A stretch of 55,140 nucleotides of DNA, taken from Fimenecus sp045593555. GTDB taxonomy: Bacteria > Bacillota > Clostridia > Oscillospirales > Acutalibacteraceae. Under the pieces are notes generated by a model. It was not told the origin of the DNA. It did not search any database and worked only from the letters and a program-made list of their open reading frames with translations. Shown here one piece after another: positions 43,244 through 51,870 of the stretch. The translations under genes and the position numbers were made by a program. The stretch lies in assembly GCA_045593555.1 (NCBI GenBank), contig JAZNWU010000024.1:1-55140 (forward strand). The letters run 5' to 3'. Numbering within the stretch: the stretch's first letter is position 1; each line of letters opens with the position of its first letter.

Positions 43244-43283
43244 AGCAGAACTGATTTCTTGTTTCAGTTCTGCTTAATTTTTT
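43244..43283 (+). terminator. Terminator after the XRE gene
   Basis: AGCAGAACTGA at 43244-43254 pairs perfectly with TCAGTTCTGCT at 43264-43274, followed by TAATTTTTT. Confidence 0.9.
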
Positions 43284-43289
43284 ATGAGT

Positions 43290-43317
43290 GAGATTCTTCG
43301 CTTTGCTCAGAATGACA
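43290..43317. repeat. Short intergenic repeat with ATTCT/AGAAT arms
   Basis: An imperfect palindrome, ATTCTTCGC facing GCTCAGAAT, of a type seen in many bacterial intergenic regions. It occurs once here. Confidence 0.4.
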
Positions 43318-43324
43318 TACTACT

Positions 43325-43435
43325 TTAGTGGATTATACGCTTCAACAGTTGCTTTATAATAACAAAACACAACTTTAACAAGCTTGCGGCTCCAAAGATT
43401 ATTGCGGCTAAAAACACTAAAATCGTTTTGTACAT
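43325..43435 (-). CDS. 36-aa single-pass membrane peptide
   Basis: This small frame has GGGAGG nine bases upstream of its ATG. It encodes MYKTILVFLAAIIFGAA and then a second hydrophobic stretch ending in KQLLKRIIH. The peptide is one or two hydrophobic helices with a basic C-terminus, like type I toxin or small regulatory membrane peptides. No antisense RNA promoter was identified. It is isolated between der and the XRE gene. Function unknown. Confidence 0.6.
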   Translation of the reverse strand: MYKTILVFLAAIIFGAASLLKLCFVIIKQLLKRIIH

Positions 43436-43524
43436 TTATAAACGCCTCCCACATATCACTTATATTTTATATGGAAATTGTTTTTGAAATGATTTTAAAA
43501 TGTTTGAGAATTGTTAAAACTATT

Positions 43525-43602
43525 CTCTCCCTCAGTCTTTTTCTACGAAAAAGACAGCTCCCTCGTCAGAGGGAGCAAAATTACGAATTACGCATTACGA
43601 AT
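43525..43602. repeat. Compound intergenic repeat with two hairpins
   Basis: GTCTTTTT/AAAAAGAC (43535-43542, 43548-43555) and GCTCCCTC/GAGGGAGC (43557-43564, 43569-43576) lie side by side. ATTACGA-type direct repeats follow at 43580-43602, reaching the der stop. It may act as the der terminator but looks like a mobile repeat. Confidence 0.55.
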
Positions 43603-44933
43603 TATTTTTTGTTGTTCTTATCTCTTTCACGGATAACGAATCGTGTTGGTGTGCCTTCTAGTCCGAAAACTTCACGAATCTGGTTATCGATGTATCTTTG
43701 ATAGCTATAATGAAACAAGTCCTTATTATTTACAAAGCACACGAATGTTGGTGGTCGTGTTGATGCCTGAGTCATATAGTAAATCTTAAGTCGTTTGCCC
43801 TTATCTGACGGTGGCTGAACACGAGCAGTTGCATTTGCGAGAACATCGTTGAGCTTACCTGTTGAAATTCGCATTGCATTCTGTGAGTCAACAAACTTTA
43901 TAAGCTCGAAAAGTCGGTCAATTCGCTGACCTGTTTTAGCACTGATAAAGATAATCGGTGCATAGCTCATAAATGAGAAATCAATCATAAGCTTTTTACG
44001 GAATTTATCCATAGTCTGACCGTCTTTTTCAACCAAATCCCACTTATTGACTGCGATAATACAAGCCTTTCCAAGCTCGTGAGCAATACCTGCAACCTTT
44101 GAGTCCTGTTCAGTAAAGCCTTCAGTCGCATCAATCATAATAACACAGACATCGGCTCTTTCAACAGCCATTCGAGCACGAATTACAGAGTATTTTTCAA
44201 TCTGGTCTTCAACCTTACTCTTACGACGAAGCCCTGCTGTATCAATGAACATAAATGAGCCATGTTCATTGTCAATATATGTGTCAGTTGCATCTCTTGT
44301 AGTACCTGCAATATTAGAAACGATTACTCGTTCCTCACCTGCAATTTTATTGATAAGTGAAGATTTACCTGCATTAGGTTTACCAATAACGGCAACTTTA
44401 ACTGTTTCACTTTCGTCTTCTGTTTCTGTATCTTCAGGAATATATTCAAGAACTTTGTCGAGCAAGTCACCTGTACCATGACCGTGAGCTGCAGAAACCT
44501 GAATAGGGTCACCAAGACCTAAATTGTAAAATTCATAAAATTCTGCAGGAGGCTCACCCAATGAGTCAGCCTTATTTACACAAAGGATAATCGGCTTATT
44601 GCTCTTAATAAGCATTGTTGCAACTTCTTCATCAGTAGCAACAACACCTGTTCTTACATCTGTTACAAAAATAATAACATCAGCACTGTCGATGGCAAGC
44701 TGTGCCTGACGACGCATCTGTGAAAGAATAATATCGTCTGAATATGGCTCGATACCACCTGTATCAATCAAAAGCATTTCATGACCAAGCCATTCACAAT
44801 CGCCGTAAATTCTGTCACGAGTAACACCCGGTGTATCGTCAACAATTGACAGTCTTTTACCGATAAGCTTATTAAAAAGCGTACTTTTACCTACATTGGG
44901 ACGACCAACAATCGCCACTACGGGTTTTGCCAT
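43602..44933 (-). CDS. der: Ribosome assembly GTPase Der (EngA)
   Basis: Der has two tandem GTPase domains and acts in 50S assembly. The product has 443 residues. The first G1 is GRPNVGKST at 9-17 with DTPGVTRDR and DTGG. The second is GKPNAGKSS near 185, with NIAGTTRDATD and DTAGLRRK, and NKWD as its G4. A C-terminal KH-like domain follows (PPTFVCFVNNKDLFHYSYQRY). Its ATG overlaps the DUF512 stop by one base. Confidence 0.98.
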   Translation of the reverse strand: MAKPVVAIVGRPNVGKSTLFNKLIGKRLSIVDDTPGVTRDRIYGDCEWLGHEMLLIDTGGIEPYSDDIILSQMRRQAQLAIDSADVIIFVTDVRTGVVATDEEVATMLIKSNKPIILCVNKADSLGEPPAEFYEFYNLGLGDPIQVSAAHGHGTGDLLDKVLEYIPEDTETEDESETVKVAVIGKPNAGKSSLINKIAGEERVIVSNIAGTTRDATDTYIDNEHGSFMFIDTAGLRRKSKVEDQIEKYSVIRARMAVERADVCVIMIDATEGFTEQDSKVAGIAHELGKACIIAVNKWDLVEKDGQTMDKFRKKLMIDFSFMSYAPIIFISAKTGQRIDRLFELIKFVDSQNAMRISTGKLNDVLANATARVQPPSDKGKRLKIYYMTQASTRPPTFVCFVNNKDLFHYSYQRYIDNQIREVFGLEGTPTRFVIRERDKNNKK

Positions 44934-46246
44934 TATTTCACCCCCAAAATATCTCTTAAAACCTGACCTCCGTCACCTTGTGTCAGGATAATTTTCGTAT
45001 TCAATCTTTCTTCTAATTCCTCAACGGTCATATCATCAAGGAACTTATTTTTATTCTCGGTATGATTTGTATAATCACTAATCATTGAACCCGGTAAAAG
45101 TAAATATTCACCCAAATCCAAGTCTTTTAACTGTTCATAAAGGTCAATGCCTGTCACAAGTCCCGATACTGTTATAGTTTCACCGAAAAAGTTATTGATT
45201 ATTTTTTTAACCTTAATGTCAAAGTTAAACTTTTCCTTTGCCTTTTCACATAGTTCACAAAGATAAGGATAAAAATCAACACCTGTTGCCAACGTCACCT
45301 TTTTATTTATAGGTTGTTCATTACAATATTCAAGTTCATCCATAAATTCATTATAAAATGAACGGACTAAACCCACACCATTATCAAGCTGCGGATAACC
45401 ATCATAATAATCTTCATCCGGCAAATCCCGTTCTGCCTTTATGAAAAATTCATCAGCAGGATAGCAAAGACCTACGCCGAATTTTTTACGGAATTTGTCA
45501 GAATATTCTTCAATGATATCAATAGTTTTTCCTGCTGTTTTCTTATTATATGGCTCAAGTTTTGTTAAGCCCTCACGGAATTTTGTGAGTCCCACGGGAA
45601 CTGCTGCAACACTCTGAACTGCAGGATAAAATGAAGACAATTTTTCAATACTTCTTCGGAGCTCATCACCATCATTGATTCCGGGACAAAGTACAAGTTG
45701 GGTATTCATCTGAATTCCCGCCTCAGCAAATCTCTTTATGATTTCAAGGCTCTTTCCTGCATTTTTATTTTTCATCATCTGAACACGTAAATCAGGATTC
45801 ATTGTATGAACAGAAATGTTCACAGGGCTGATATGCATTCTGATTATACGCTCAATTTCATGTTCGGAAATATTGGTAAGCGTAATATAATTTCCGAAAA
45901 GGAATGAAAGACGGCTGTCATCATCCTTAAAATAAAGACTTTCACGCAAACCTTTTGGTAACTGGTCAATAAAACAGAAAATACACTTATTATTACAATG
46001 CTGTTGCTTGTCCATCAGATATGTCTGAAACTCAAGGCCACAATTTATGTTTTCAGTTTTAATCACCTTATATTTACCGTCTTTGCACTTGAAAGTCATG
46101 GTGATATTCTGCTCTGCCATATAAAAATCGTAGTCAAGCACATCCATAATGTCATTACCGTTGATTTTGAGCAACTCATCACCTGCCCCGATGCCTTTTA
46201 ATGCACAAACAGACATAGGTTTTACATTATTTATTATAACTGACAA
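44933..46246 (-). CDS. DUF512 family radical SAM-like protein
   Basis: The product has 437 residues from TTG 46246, chosen because AGAGGTGA lies five bases upstream. An in-frame GTG at 46255 overlaps that site. The N-terminal PDZ-like domain has LKGIGAGDELLKINGNDIMD. A radical SAM-type cluster CNNKCIFCFIDQLPKG near 85-100 follows, and the DUF512 domain is at the C-terminus. The family is conserved in clostridia and often lies next to der, as here. Its reaction is not known. Confidence 0.9.
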   Translation of the reverse strand: MSVIINNVKPMSVCALKGIGAGDELLKINGNDIMDVLDYDFYMAEQNITMTFKCKDGKYKVIKTENINCGLEFQTYLMDKQQHCNNKCIFCFIDQLPKGLRESLYFKDDDSRLSFLFGNYITLTNISEHEIERIIRMHISPVNISVHTMNPDLRVQMMKNKNAGKSLEIIKRFAEAGIQMNTQLVLCPGINDGDELRRSIEKLSSFYPAVQSVAAVPVGLTKFREGLTKLEPYNKKTAGKTIDIIEEYSDKFRKKFGVGLCYPADEFFIKAERDLPDEDYYDGYPQLDNGVGLVRSFYNEFMDELEYCNEQPINKKVTLATGVDFYPYLCELCEKAKEKFNFDIKVKKIINNFFGETITVSGLVTGIDLYEQLKDLDLGEYLLLPGSMISDYTNHTENKNKFLDDMTVEELEERLNTKIILTQGDGGQVLRDILGVK

Positions 46247-46291
46247 AGCAATCACCTCTCATTTTTATATTTTCTTATGTTTTTAAGCAAG

Positions 46292-46325
46292 ACAAAAAGG
46301 CGGAGAGAATCGTTCTTTCCGCCTT
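46292..46325 (-). terminator. Terminator of yceD-rpmF
   Basis: AAGGCGGA/TCCGCCTT (46325-46318 with 46304-46297), extended by AG/CT, is followed by U5 on the minus strand. Confidence 0.85.
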
Positions 46326-46353
46326 CCTTAATACTAAGACAAATTAAAAGGAA

Positions 46354-46542
46354 TTAAGCCTCTTCTTTAAGAGCAACAACCTGTCTACCCTTATACTGTC
46401 CGCATTCACCGCAAACTCTGTGAGGTCTCTTGTAACCACCGCAATTTGGGCACTTAACAAGCTCAGGAGCTGTCATCTTCCAAACGTTTGAACGTCTCTT
46501 ATCTCTTCTTGTTTTTGATACTCTTCTCTTAGGTACTGCCAT
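46354..46542 (-). CDS. rpmF: 50S ribosomal protein L32
   Basis: Large-subunit protein bL32, 62 residues from ATG 46542 (MAVPKRRVSKTRRDKRRS). AAGGAGGTG lies six bases upstream; an in-frame GTG at 46551 overlaps that site. The zinc ribbon is Cys31, Cys34, Cys44 and Cys47. It follows the DUF177 gene, the usual partner. Confidence 0.97.
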   Translation of the reverse strand: MAVPKRRVSKTRRDKRRSNVWKMTAPELVKCPNCGGYKRPHRVCGECGQYKGRQVVALKEEA

Positions 46543-46577
46543 GTGGGGCACCTCCTTATATTTTAATAAATAATTAA

Positions 46578-47072
46578 CTAATCTTCAAGCAACTGTAACA
46601 AAGCTGCCATTCGTGGGTCAACCTCTTTTTTGCAATCACAAGGACCGTCATTAAGGTTTTTGCCACATCTGGAACAAAGTCCCTTGCACTCTTCATCACA
46701 CAAAAATCTTAATGGTAATGAAAAGATTACATCTTCACAAATCAATGAAGACAACTGGAGCACGGAATCTTCAACAACAATATAATCATCGTTATCATCG
46801 TTGGCAAGATTATTTGCAAGTAAATGCTCAATATCCACTACGAAATCTTTCTTGAAGCCCTCGGCACATCGACTGCAAACCACGGTTGCTGAAAACTTTG
46901 CTCTTGCTGACAACGACACAATTCCCGTGTTATTCTCGATTTTACCACTAACCGCAATACCGGGCGCGTCAAGTGAAATATCGTCAGAAAGAGAGTATTC
47001 CGGTTCAAAGCAGAAATCGAATTCCTTTTTTGAGCCTTCAATGTTAAAAATCTGTTCAAGTTGAATATTCAT
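46578..47072 (-). CDS. yceD: DUF177 (YceD) family protein
   Basis: The product has 164 residues from ATG 47072, which has GAGGA upstream and starts the conserved region (MNIQLEQIFNIEGS). An earlier in-frame start at 47132 lies in the promoter. The YceD/DUF177 signature is a CSRCAEGF motif in the middle and LCDEECKGLCSRCGKNLNDGPC near the end, likely metal binding. The family is linked to 23S rRNA or 50S accumulation in bacteria and plants, and is typically followed by rpmF. Confidence 0.92.
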   Translation of the reverse strand: MNIQLEQIFNIEGSKKEFDFCFEPEYSLSDDISLDAPGIAVSGKIENNTGIVSLSARAKFSATVVCSRCAEGFKKDFVVDIEHLLANNLANDDNDDYIVVEDSVLQLSSLICEDVIFSLPLRFLCDEECKGLCSRCGKNLNDGPCDCKKEVDPRMAALLQLLED

Positions 47073-47100
47073 AAAACATTCCTCATCACATGCGTTAAAT

Positions 47101-47129
47101 ATTATATATTTATATTTCGTTTTTGTCAA
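47101..47129 (-). promoter_or_regulatory. yceD-rpmF promoter
   Basis: Perfect consensus on the minus strand: TTGACA (47129-47124), 17 bases, TATAAT (47106-47101). Confidence 0.9.
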
Positions 47130-47184
47130 CAAAAAATGAAAAGATTTTTTGTAGAAAATGCGACTAAAATCAGTTATTTCACAG

Positions 47185-47216
47185 AAAAACGGCCATCAGG
47201 CAACCCCCGACAGCCG
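47185..47216 (-). terminator. Terminator after the small P-loop gene
   Basis: CGGC/GCCG (47216-47213 with 47193-47190), with further inner TC/GA and GGG/CCT pairing, is followed by U5. Confidence 0.65.
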
Positions 47217-47236
47217 ATATTTCTTGATTTTAAAAA

Positions 47237-47665
47237 TTAGTTGAGTTTTTCGCAGTACTCAAACATTGCTTCAGGAAGTTCCTCAAGGTCTGATGAGATT
47301 GTGAAAGTGAACTTTGTATCAGAAATCTTTGAAAGGTCATCAACTTTCTTAAGGAAAGCTGCAAGTGCTTCACCAGTTCTTTCTTTATCGTCAGCAATTC
47401 TGTAAGTTGCATCAACGAAAATGTCAGTAATATCATGGTCGCCTGCACAAATACCGCTTAAGAAGCCATAGAATGCATCATAACCTGAAATTGCAAAAAC
47501 ATCAGTTGCAATAAGTCTTGCGCGATAGTTTACATCGTATGTAAGTTTTGTTTCTTTTTCAACACATACAACATTACCACTTGATACATGAACAGCATCA
47601 TTAACATGCTCTACAAGTACCTTTGTTTTTCCTGTTCCTTTTTTACCGATAATAAGAGAAATCAT
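47237..47665 (-). CDS. Small P-loop protein, unknown function
   Basis: The 142-residue product starts MISLIIGKKGTGKTKVLVEH, so a Walker A motif (GKKGTGKT, 7-14) is at the extreme N-terminus. A second acidic strand, DITDIFVDATY near 80, is Walker B-like. The rest is a compact Rossmann-like alpha/beta fold. It lacks most elements of larger ATPases, so it could be a small NTPase or kinase-like protein. ATG 47665 is chosen because AGGAGGAG lies upstream. The gene lies between pgi and yceD, and a hairpin (47692-47710) precedes it. Confidence 0.75.
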   Translation of the reverse strand: MISLIIGKKGTGKTKVLVEHVNDAVHVSSGNVVCVEKETKLTYDVNYRARLIATDVFAISGYDAFYGFLSGICAGDHDITDIFVDATYRIADDKERTGEALAAFLKKVDDLSKISDTKFTFTISSDLEELPEAMFEYCEKLN

Positions 47666-47691
47666 ATTATCTCCTCCTATATATTTATTAT

Positions 47692-47710
47692 CCACCCTTC
47701 AAAAGGGTGG
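47692..47710. other. Hairpin between pgi and the small P-loop gene
   Basis: CCACCCTT pairs with AAGGGTGG around a short centre. No U-tract follows on the minus strand, so termination is doubtful. Confidence 0.45.
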
Positions 47711-47734
47711 TCATTTCCCTTTTTAGTAATTTTA

Positions 47735-49072
47735 TTATTTAATTCTTGCTAATAAGGCATCCTTCTCAGCCTCATATCCAGGCTTACCAAGAAGTGCAAA
47801 CATATTCTTTTTATAGCTTTCAACACCAGGCTGATTAAATGGATTAACACCTAAAATATAACCTGAAATTGCACAAGCCTTTTCAAAGAAATATACAAGA
47901 TAACCGAATTCATATTCGCTCATCTCAGGAATTTCAATGCAGATATTTGGAACGCCACCGTCAACATGAGCAAGAACTGTACCTAAAAATGCTCTGCGAT
48001 TGACAAAGTCCATAGTCTGACCTGCAAGGAAGTTAAGACCGTCAGCATTAACCTCGTCTTCCTGGATAGTAACTTCTCTCTTAGGTTTTGTAAACATAAC
48101 GGATGTTTCGAACAACATTCTTACGCCATCCTGAATATACTGACCCATTGAGTGAAGGTCTGTTGAACAGATAACGCTTGATGGGAAAATACCCTTGCCA
48201 TCTTTACCTTCACTTTCGCCAAAGAGCTGTTTGAACCATTCATTCATCATTGTGAAATCAGGTTCATAAGCTACCATAAGTTCAACTGCCTTACCCTTAC
48301 CTAGAAGGATATTACGGATTGCAGCATACTTGTAACAATCGTTCTTTTCGATATCACAAACACTATAAGATTTGCGAGCATCAGCTGCACCCTGCATCAT
48401 TTTATCAATATTAATTCCGGCAACTGCAATTGGAAGAAGACCAACTGCAGTAAGAACTGAATATCTGCCACCAACATCATCAGGTACTACAAATGTTTCA
48501 TAGCCTGCCTTATCAGAGAACTCCTTAAGAGTACCCTTCGCTTTATCAGTTGTAACGTAAATTCTCTTTGCCGCCTCTTCCTCACCATACTTGTTTATAA
48601 GAAGTTCACGGAAAATACGGAATGCAATTGCAGGTTCAGTAGTTGTACCTGATTTTGAAATAACATTGATTGAGAAATCAACATCCTTAACCAAATCAAC
48701 AAGTTCTGAAAGTGAATTACCGCTGATTGAATTACCACTGAAGTAAATGTTAGGAGTATCCTTTGAAATAAGGTTATAATTCTGTGAAGTACAGAATTCA
48801 ATAGCAGCACGAGCACCGAGATATGAACCACCGATACCGATTACAACAAGAGCCTTTGAATCATTCTTGATTTTCTCAGCTGCAAGCTTAATTCTTTCAA
48901 ATTCTTCTTTATCGTAATTAACAGGAAGGTCAACCCAACCTAAAAAGTCAGCACCCTCACCGCTTTTGTCCTGAATTTTCTGATGAGCATCTTCCACAGC
49001 ACCAGCCATAGCCTTAATCTCATCATCAGTAATAAAATTCTTAACATAATTATCGTTAAGTTTTAACGCCAT
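47735..49072 (-). CDS. pgi: Glucose-6-phosphate isomerase
   Basis: This glycolytic isomerase of 445 residues matches the short Firmicutes form. The sugar-phosphate-binding SIS motifs include VVIGIGGSYLGARAAIEF near 77-95 and VISKSGTTTEPAIAFR near 138-153. Conserved catalytic segments are VVPDDVGGRYSVLTAVGLLP (Arg and Glu/Asp region), a His near LHSMGQ, and a Lys near NPFNQPGVESYKK. The RBS is GCGAGGA and its own promoter is at 49112-49140. Confidence 0.97.
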   Translation of the reverse strand: MALKLNDNYVKNFITDDEIKAMAGAVEDAHQKIQDKSGEGADFLGWVDLPVNYDKEEFERIKLAAEKIKNDSKALVVIGIGGSYLGARAAIEFCTSQNYNLISKDTPNIYFSGNSISGNSLSELVDLVKDVDFSINVISKSGTTTEPAIAFRIFRELLINKYGEEEAAKRIYVTTDKAKGTLKEFSDKAGYETFVVPDDVGGRYSVLTAVGLLPIAVAGINIDKMMQGAADARKSYSVCDIEKNDCYKYAAIRNILLGKGKAVELMVAYEPDFTMMNEWFKQLFGESEGKDGKGIFPSSVICSTDLHSMGQYIQDGVRMLFETSVMFTKPKREVTIQEDEVNADGLNFLAGQTMDFVNRRAFLGTVLAHVDGGVPNICIEIPEMSEYEFGYLVYFFEKACAISGYILGVNPFNQPGVESYKKNMFALLGKPGYEAEKDALLARIK

Positions 49073-49111
49073 TTTGAATTAGTCCTCGCTTTATGTTATA
49101 GTGTTTTTAAT

Positions 49112-49140
49112 ATTTTACCCTAAAAACACATTTTTTTCAA
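49112..49140 (-). promoter_or_regulatory. pgi promoter
   Basis: On the minus strand TTGAAA (49140-49135), 17 bases, TAAAAT (49117-49112). Confidence 0.7.
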
Positions 49141-49147
49141 TAGATAT

Positions 49148-50302
49148 TTATGATTTTTTTGCAAAAGTGGACCATAAAAGTGAAAAGATAAACCAAGTAT
49201 TTCTTCGCTCAATCCTTTTTTCAGATAAAATCGAACATTCTCCCAATTTTTTACCATCAATTTCAAAATAAACCTTACCAAAAGTCTGATTCTTTTCTAC
49301 CGGTGCTTCCACATCAACACACATATCAACTCGTTGAGTAATTTTCTCCTGCATACTTTTTTCTATGAGAATTGGCTTTGGTTTTTCCACAACTGATTTT
49401 GCAACACTTTCTTCTCCATAAAGCACAGACACATCAGTTATGAGAGAATTATCAATCTTTGGCTGATAAATTGTATAGTTCGCAAATCCCCAACTTAGCA
49501 TTTTCTTTGCATCTTCAAATCGTTCAGTACTGTTGTCGCTACCAAGGACTACTGCAACAAGTTCCATACCGTCACGCTCTGCAGTTGCACTTACACAATA
49601 CCCTGCTTTTGAAGTTGTACCTGTTTTAAGTCCCGTTGCATCCTCATAATAACGGATAAGTCTGTTTGTGTTGACAAGTTGAGTTTCTCCATTACGTAGT
49701 GTATCCATCCATATTGTCGTATATTCTTTCACCTTTTCGTGTTTCATAAGCTCACAGCTCATAATCGCCACATCTCTCGCTGTGGAATAATGATTAGTAA
49801 CAGTATCGTCAAGTCCTGAACAGTTTTCAAAGCAAGTATTTGTCATTCCAAGTTCTTTTGCTTTTTCATTCATCATTGAAACGAAAGCAAATTCATCACC
49901 TGCTACATATTCACCAAGGGCAGTACACGCATCATTAGCACTTGCAATAACAGTTGCTTTTAATAATTCGTGGACTGTCATTACTTCGCCCTCTTTAAGC
50001 CAGATTTGTGAGCCACCTTTTGATGATGCATTCTGACTTGCCGTGACCTTATCTTCAAGAGCAATTTTACCATCTTCCAATGCTTCAAAAACGAGTAAGA
50101 TTGTCATAACCTTTGTTATGGATGCAGGTGAAAGCTTTTCATCAGGATTTAATTCCATAAGCACCTTACCTGTTGAAATCTCCATAAGTATTGCTGATTT
50201 TGCCGATAAAGTTCCTGCAACAGTTTCTTCCTGTGCAAAGGAAATCACCGACATTGACATTACAATTATAACTGAAATTAAAATACTAATTATTCTTCTC
50301 AT
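49148..50302 (-). CDS. dacF: D-alanyl-D-alanine carboxypeptidase (DacF/PBP5 type)
   Basis: This low-molecular-weight penicillin-binding protein trims D-Ala from peptidoglycan stem peptides outside the membrane. The product has 384 residues from ATG 50302, with GGAGG upstream. A signal peptide spans 1-23. Active-site motifs are SITK (Ser61, Lys64), SAN (121-123) and KTG (226-228). A C-terminal beta domain follows, and a short hydrophobic end (WFIFSLLWSTFAKKS) probably anchors it. It is divergent from mtaB. Confidence 0.95.
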   Translation of the reverse strand: MRRIISILISVIIVMSMSVISFAQEETVAGTLSAKSAILMEISTGKVLMELNPDEKLSPASITKVMTILLVFEALEDGKIALEDKVTASQNASSKGGSQIWLKEGEVMTVHELLKATVIASANDACTALGEYVAGDEFAFVSMMNEKAKELGMTNTCFENCSGLDDTVTNHYSTARDVAIMSCELMKHEKVKEYTTIWMDTLRNGETQLVNTNRLIRYYEDATGLKTGTTSKAGYCVSATAERDGMELVAVVLGSDNSTERFEDAKKMLSWGFANYTIYQPKIDNSLITDVSVLYGEESVAKSVVEKPKPILIEKSMQEKITQRVDMCVDVEAPVEKNQTFGKVYFEIDGKKLGECSILSEKRIERRNTWFIFSLLWSTFAKKS

Positions 50303-50365
50303 TATTATCCCTCCGAAAAAAGTATATGAATGGGACAAATTAGTATATGAAAAAATCAAAAAGTA

Positions 50366-50374
50366 TGTTACAAT
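50366..50374 (+). promoter_or_regulatory. Extended -10 promoter of mtaB
   Basis: TGT followed by TACAAT at 50369-50374 fits an extended -10 element. No good -35 is visible. Confidence 0.45.
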
Positions 50375-50391
50375 AAATAATTGGTGAGATT

Positions 50392-51669
50392 ATGAAAGTA
50401 TTTTTCCATACTCTTGGGTGCAAGGTTAATCAATATGAAACCCAGGAAATGCGTGAACAACTGAATAAAAATGGTTATGAAATTACTGAAGATGAAAGCA
50501 TTGCTGACATTTTTGTCGTAAATTCCTGCACCGTAACGAGTGAAAGTGACAGAAAGACAAGACAATGTGTCCGTCATTATAAAAAGAATTATCCTGAAAG
50601 TACCGTTGTACTTACAGGATGTATGCCACAATCTTTTCCTGAAATGGCAGAAAAACTCGTAGAAGCTGATATTGTTCTTGGAAATAAAAATAACAAGTTA
50701 CTTTCTTCTTCATTGAATGAGTATTTCTCAAACAATTTCAGATGCTTATATCTTGAACAGCATCAAAGCGGTGAACCACTTGTTTCATCAGGTATAAGTG
50801 AATTTGAAGAAAGAACACGAGCTATTCTTAAAATCGAAGACGGTTGCGACAGATTCTGTTCTTACTGTATTATTCCAAAAGCAAGAGGCAGAGTCCGTTG
50901 GAAACCGATAGAAGATATTAAAAATGAAGTTAATGCTTTAACTGAAAACGGTTTCCGTGAAATTGTTCTTGTTGGCATTAACCTTTCTGCTTACGGAAAA
51001 GGAAGTGACCTAACACTTGCAAATGCAGTTTTTGCAGTGGCTGAAAACCAAAAGGTAGAAAGAATTCGTTTAGGCTCGCTTGAACCTGACCATATTACTG
51101 ATGAGTTAATCAAAAAGCTTTCAAAATGCCAGAAGCTCTGTCCTCAATTCCATATTTCTCTTCAAAGTGGTTGTGATAAAATCTTAAAGAAAATGAATCG
51201 TCATTATACAAGTGATGAATATTTTTCACTTTGTCAGAAGTTGAGAAAAGAATTTAAAGATTGCACTCTTACCACTGACATTATGGTTGGATTCCCTTAC
51301 GAAAATGAGGAAGATTTTCAAACCACAAAGGAATTTGCAAAAAAAGTGGGATTCGAGAAGATACATATCTTTCCATATTCAAGAAGAAGTGGTACTGTAG
51401 CTGACAGAATGGACTGTCAGGTTGAAAAAAGTGTTAAGGCACAGCGTGTTGCAGAACTTTCTAAAATAGCTGATGAAATAAGAAATGATTTCTTGAAAAA
51501 GCAAATCGGCAAAACTCTCTCAGTTCTTGTTGAAGAAAAGCAAAAAAATGGAAACTATTTTGGATACACAGCAAACTACACACCTGTGAAATTACCTGAC
51601 GGTGATGTTGGTAAAATTAAAAATGTTAAAATTATATCTGTACAGGATGACTTTTGTATAGGAGAATAA
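50392..51669 (+). CDS. mtaB: tRNA t6A37 methylthiotransferase
   Basis: MtaB is a radical SAM enzyme that adds a methylthio group to t6A37 of tRNAs reading ANN codons. The product has 425 residues. The N-terminal UPF0004 domain has the Cys ligands of the second cluster (Cys10 in HTLGCKVNQYE, NSCTVT near 43, TGCMPQ near 78). The radical SAM motif CDRFCSYC lies near 150, followed by IIPKARGRVR. A TRAM domain forms the end. The RBS is GGTGAG, and a perfect terminator follows. Confidence 0.95.
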   Translation: MKVFFHTLGCKVNQYETQEMREQLNKNGYEITEDESIADIFVVNSCTVTSESDRKTRQCVRHYKKNYPESTVVLTGCMPQSFPEMAEKLVEADIVLGNKNNKLLSSSLNEYFSNNFRCLYLEQHQSGEPLVSSGISEFEERTRAILKIEDGCDRFCSYCIIPKARGRVRWKPIEDIKNEVNALTENGFREIVLVGINLSAYGKGSDLTLANAVFAVAENQKVERIRLGSLEPDHITDELIKKLSKCQKLCPQFHISLQSGCDKILKKMNRHYTSDEYFSLCQKLRKEFKDCTLTTDIMVGFPYENEEDFQTTKEFAKKVGFEKIHIFPYSRRSGTVADRMDCQVEKSVKAQRVAELSKIADEIRNDFLKKQIGKTLSVLVEEKQKNGNYFGYTANYTPVKLPDGDVGKIKNVKIISVQDDFCIGE

Positions 51670-51670
51670 A

Positions 51671-51704
51671 AAATTGGGCTGAAATTTCAGCCCAATTTTT
51701 TATT
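51671..51704. terminator. Bidirectional terminator after mtaB
   Basis: AAATTGGGCTG pairs perfectly with CAGCCCAATTT (51671-51681, 51688-51698), followed by TTTTATTT. Its left side is A-rich, so it can also terminate the minus-strand genes. Confidence 0.9.
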
Positions 51705-51861
51705 TACCAACTTTATATGAAATTGAATTAACGATGTCATCTGAATTAAAGGAAACAGCCAATCTGATAGTTTGTTTGTCTGAAACTTTTTCCTTATATA
51801 TGTACAACCTATCTTCATTAGTTTGTCCTTCAGGAATACCAAGTGATAATTCAACCTGAGG
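51700..51861 (-). pseudogene. C-terminal remnant of a coding sequence, no start
   Basis: After the beta-mannosidase stop (TAA 51873-51871) and a second stop (TGA 51864-51862), the same frame stays open for 53 codons to a TAA just before the terminator. The translation (PQVELSLGIPEGQTNEDRL at its start, SYKVGK at its end) has normal amino acid composition and looks like a real beta-rich C-terminus. There is no start codon with an RBS. It is probably the 3' end of a deleted gene. Less likely, it is the original tail of the GH2 protein lost by nonsense mutation. Confidence 0.55.
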
Positions 51862-51870
51862 TCAAGGATA

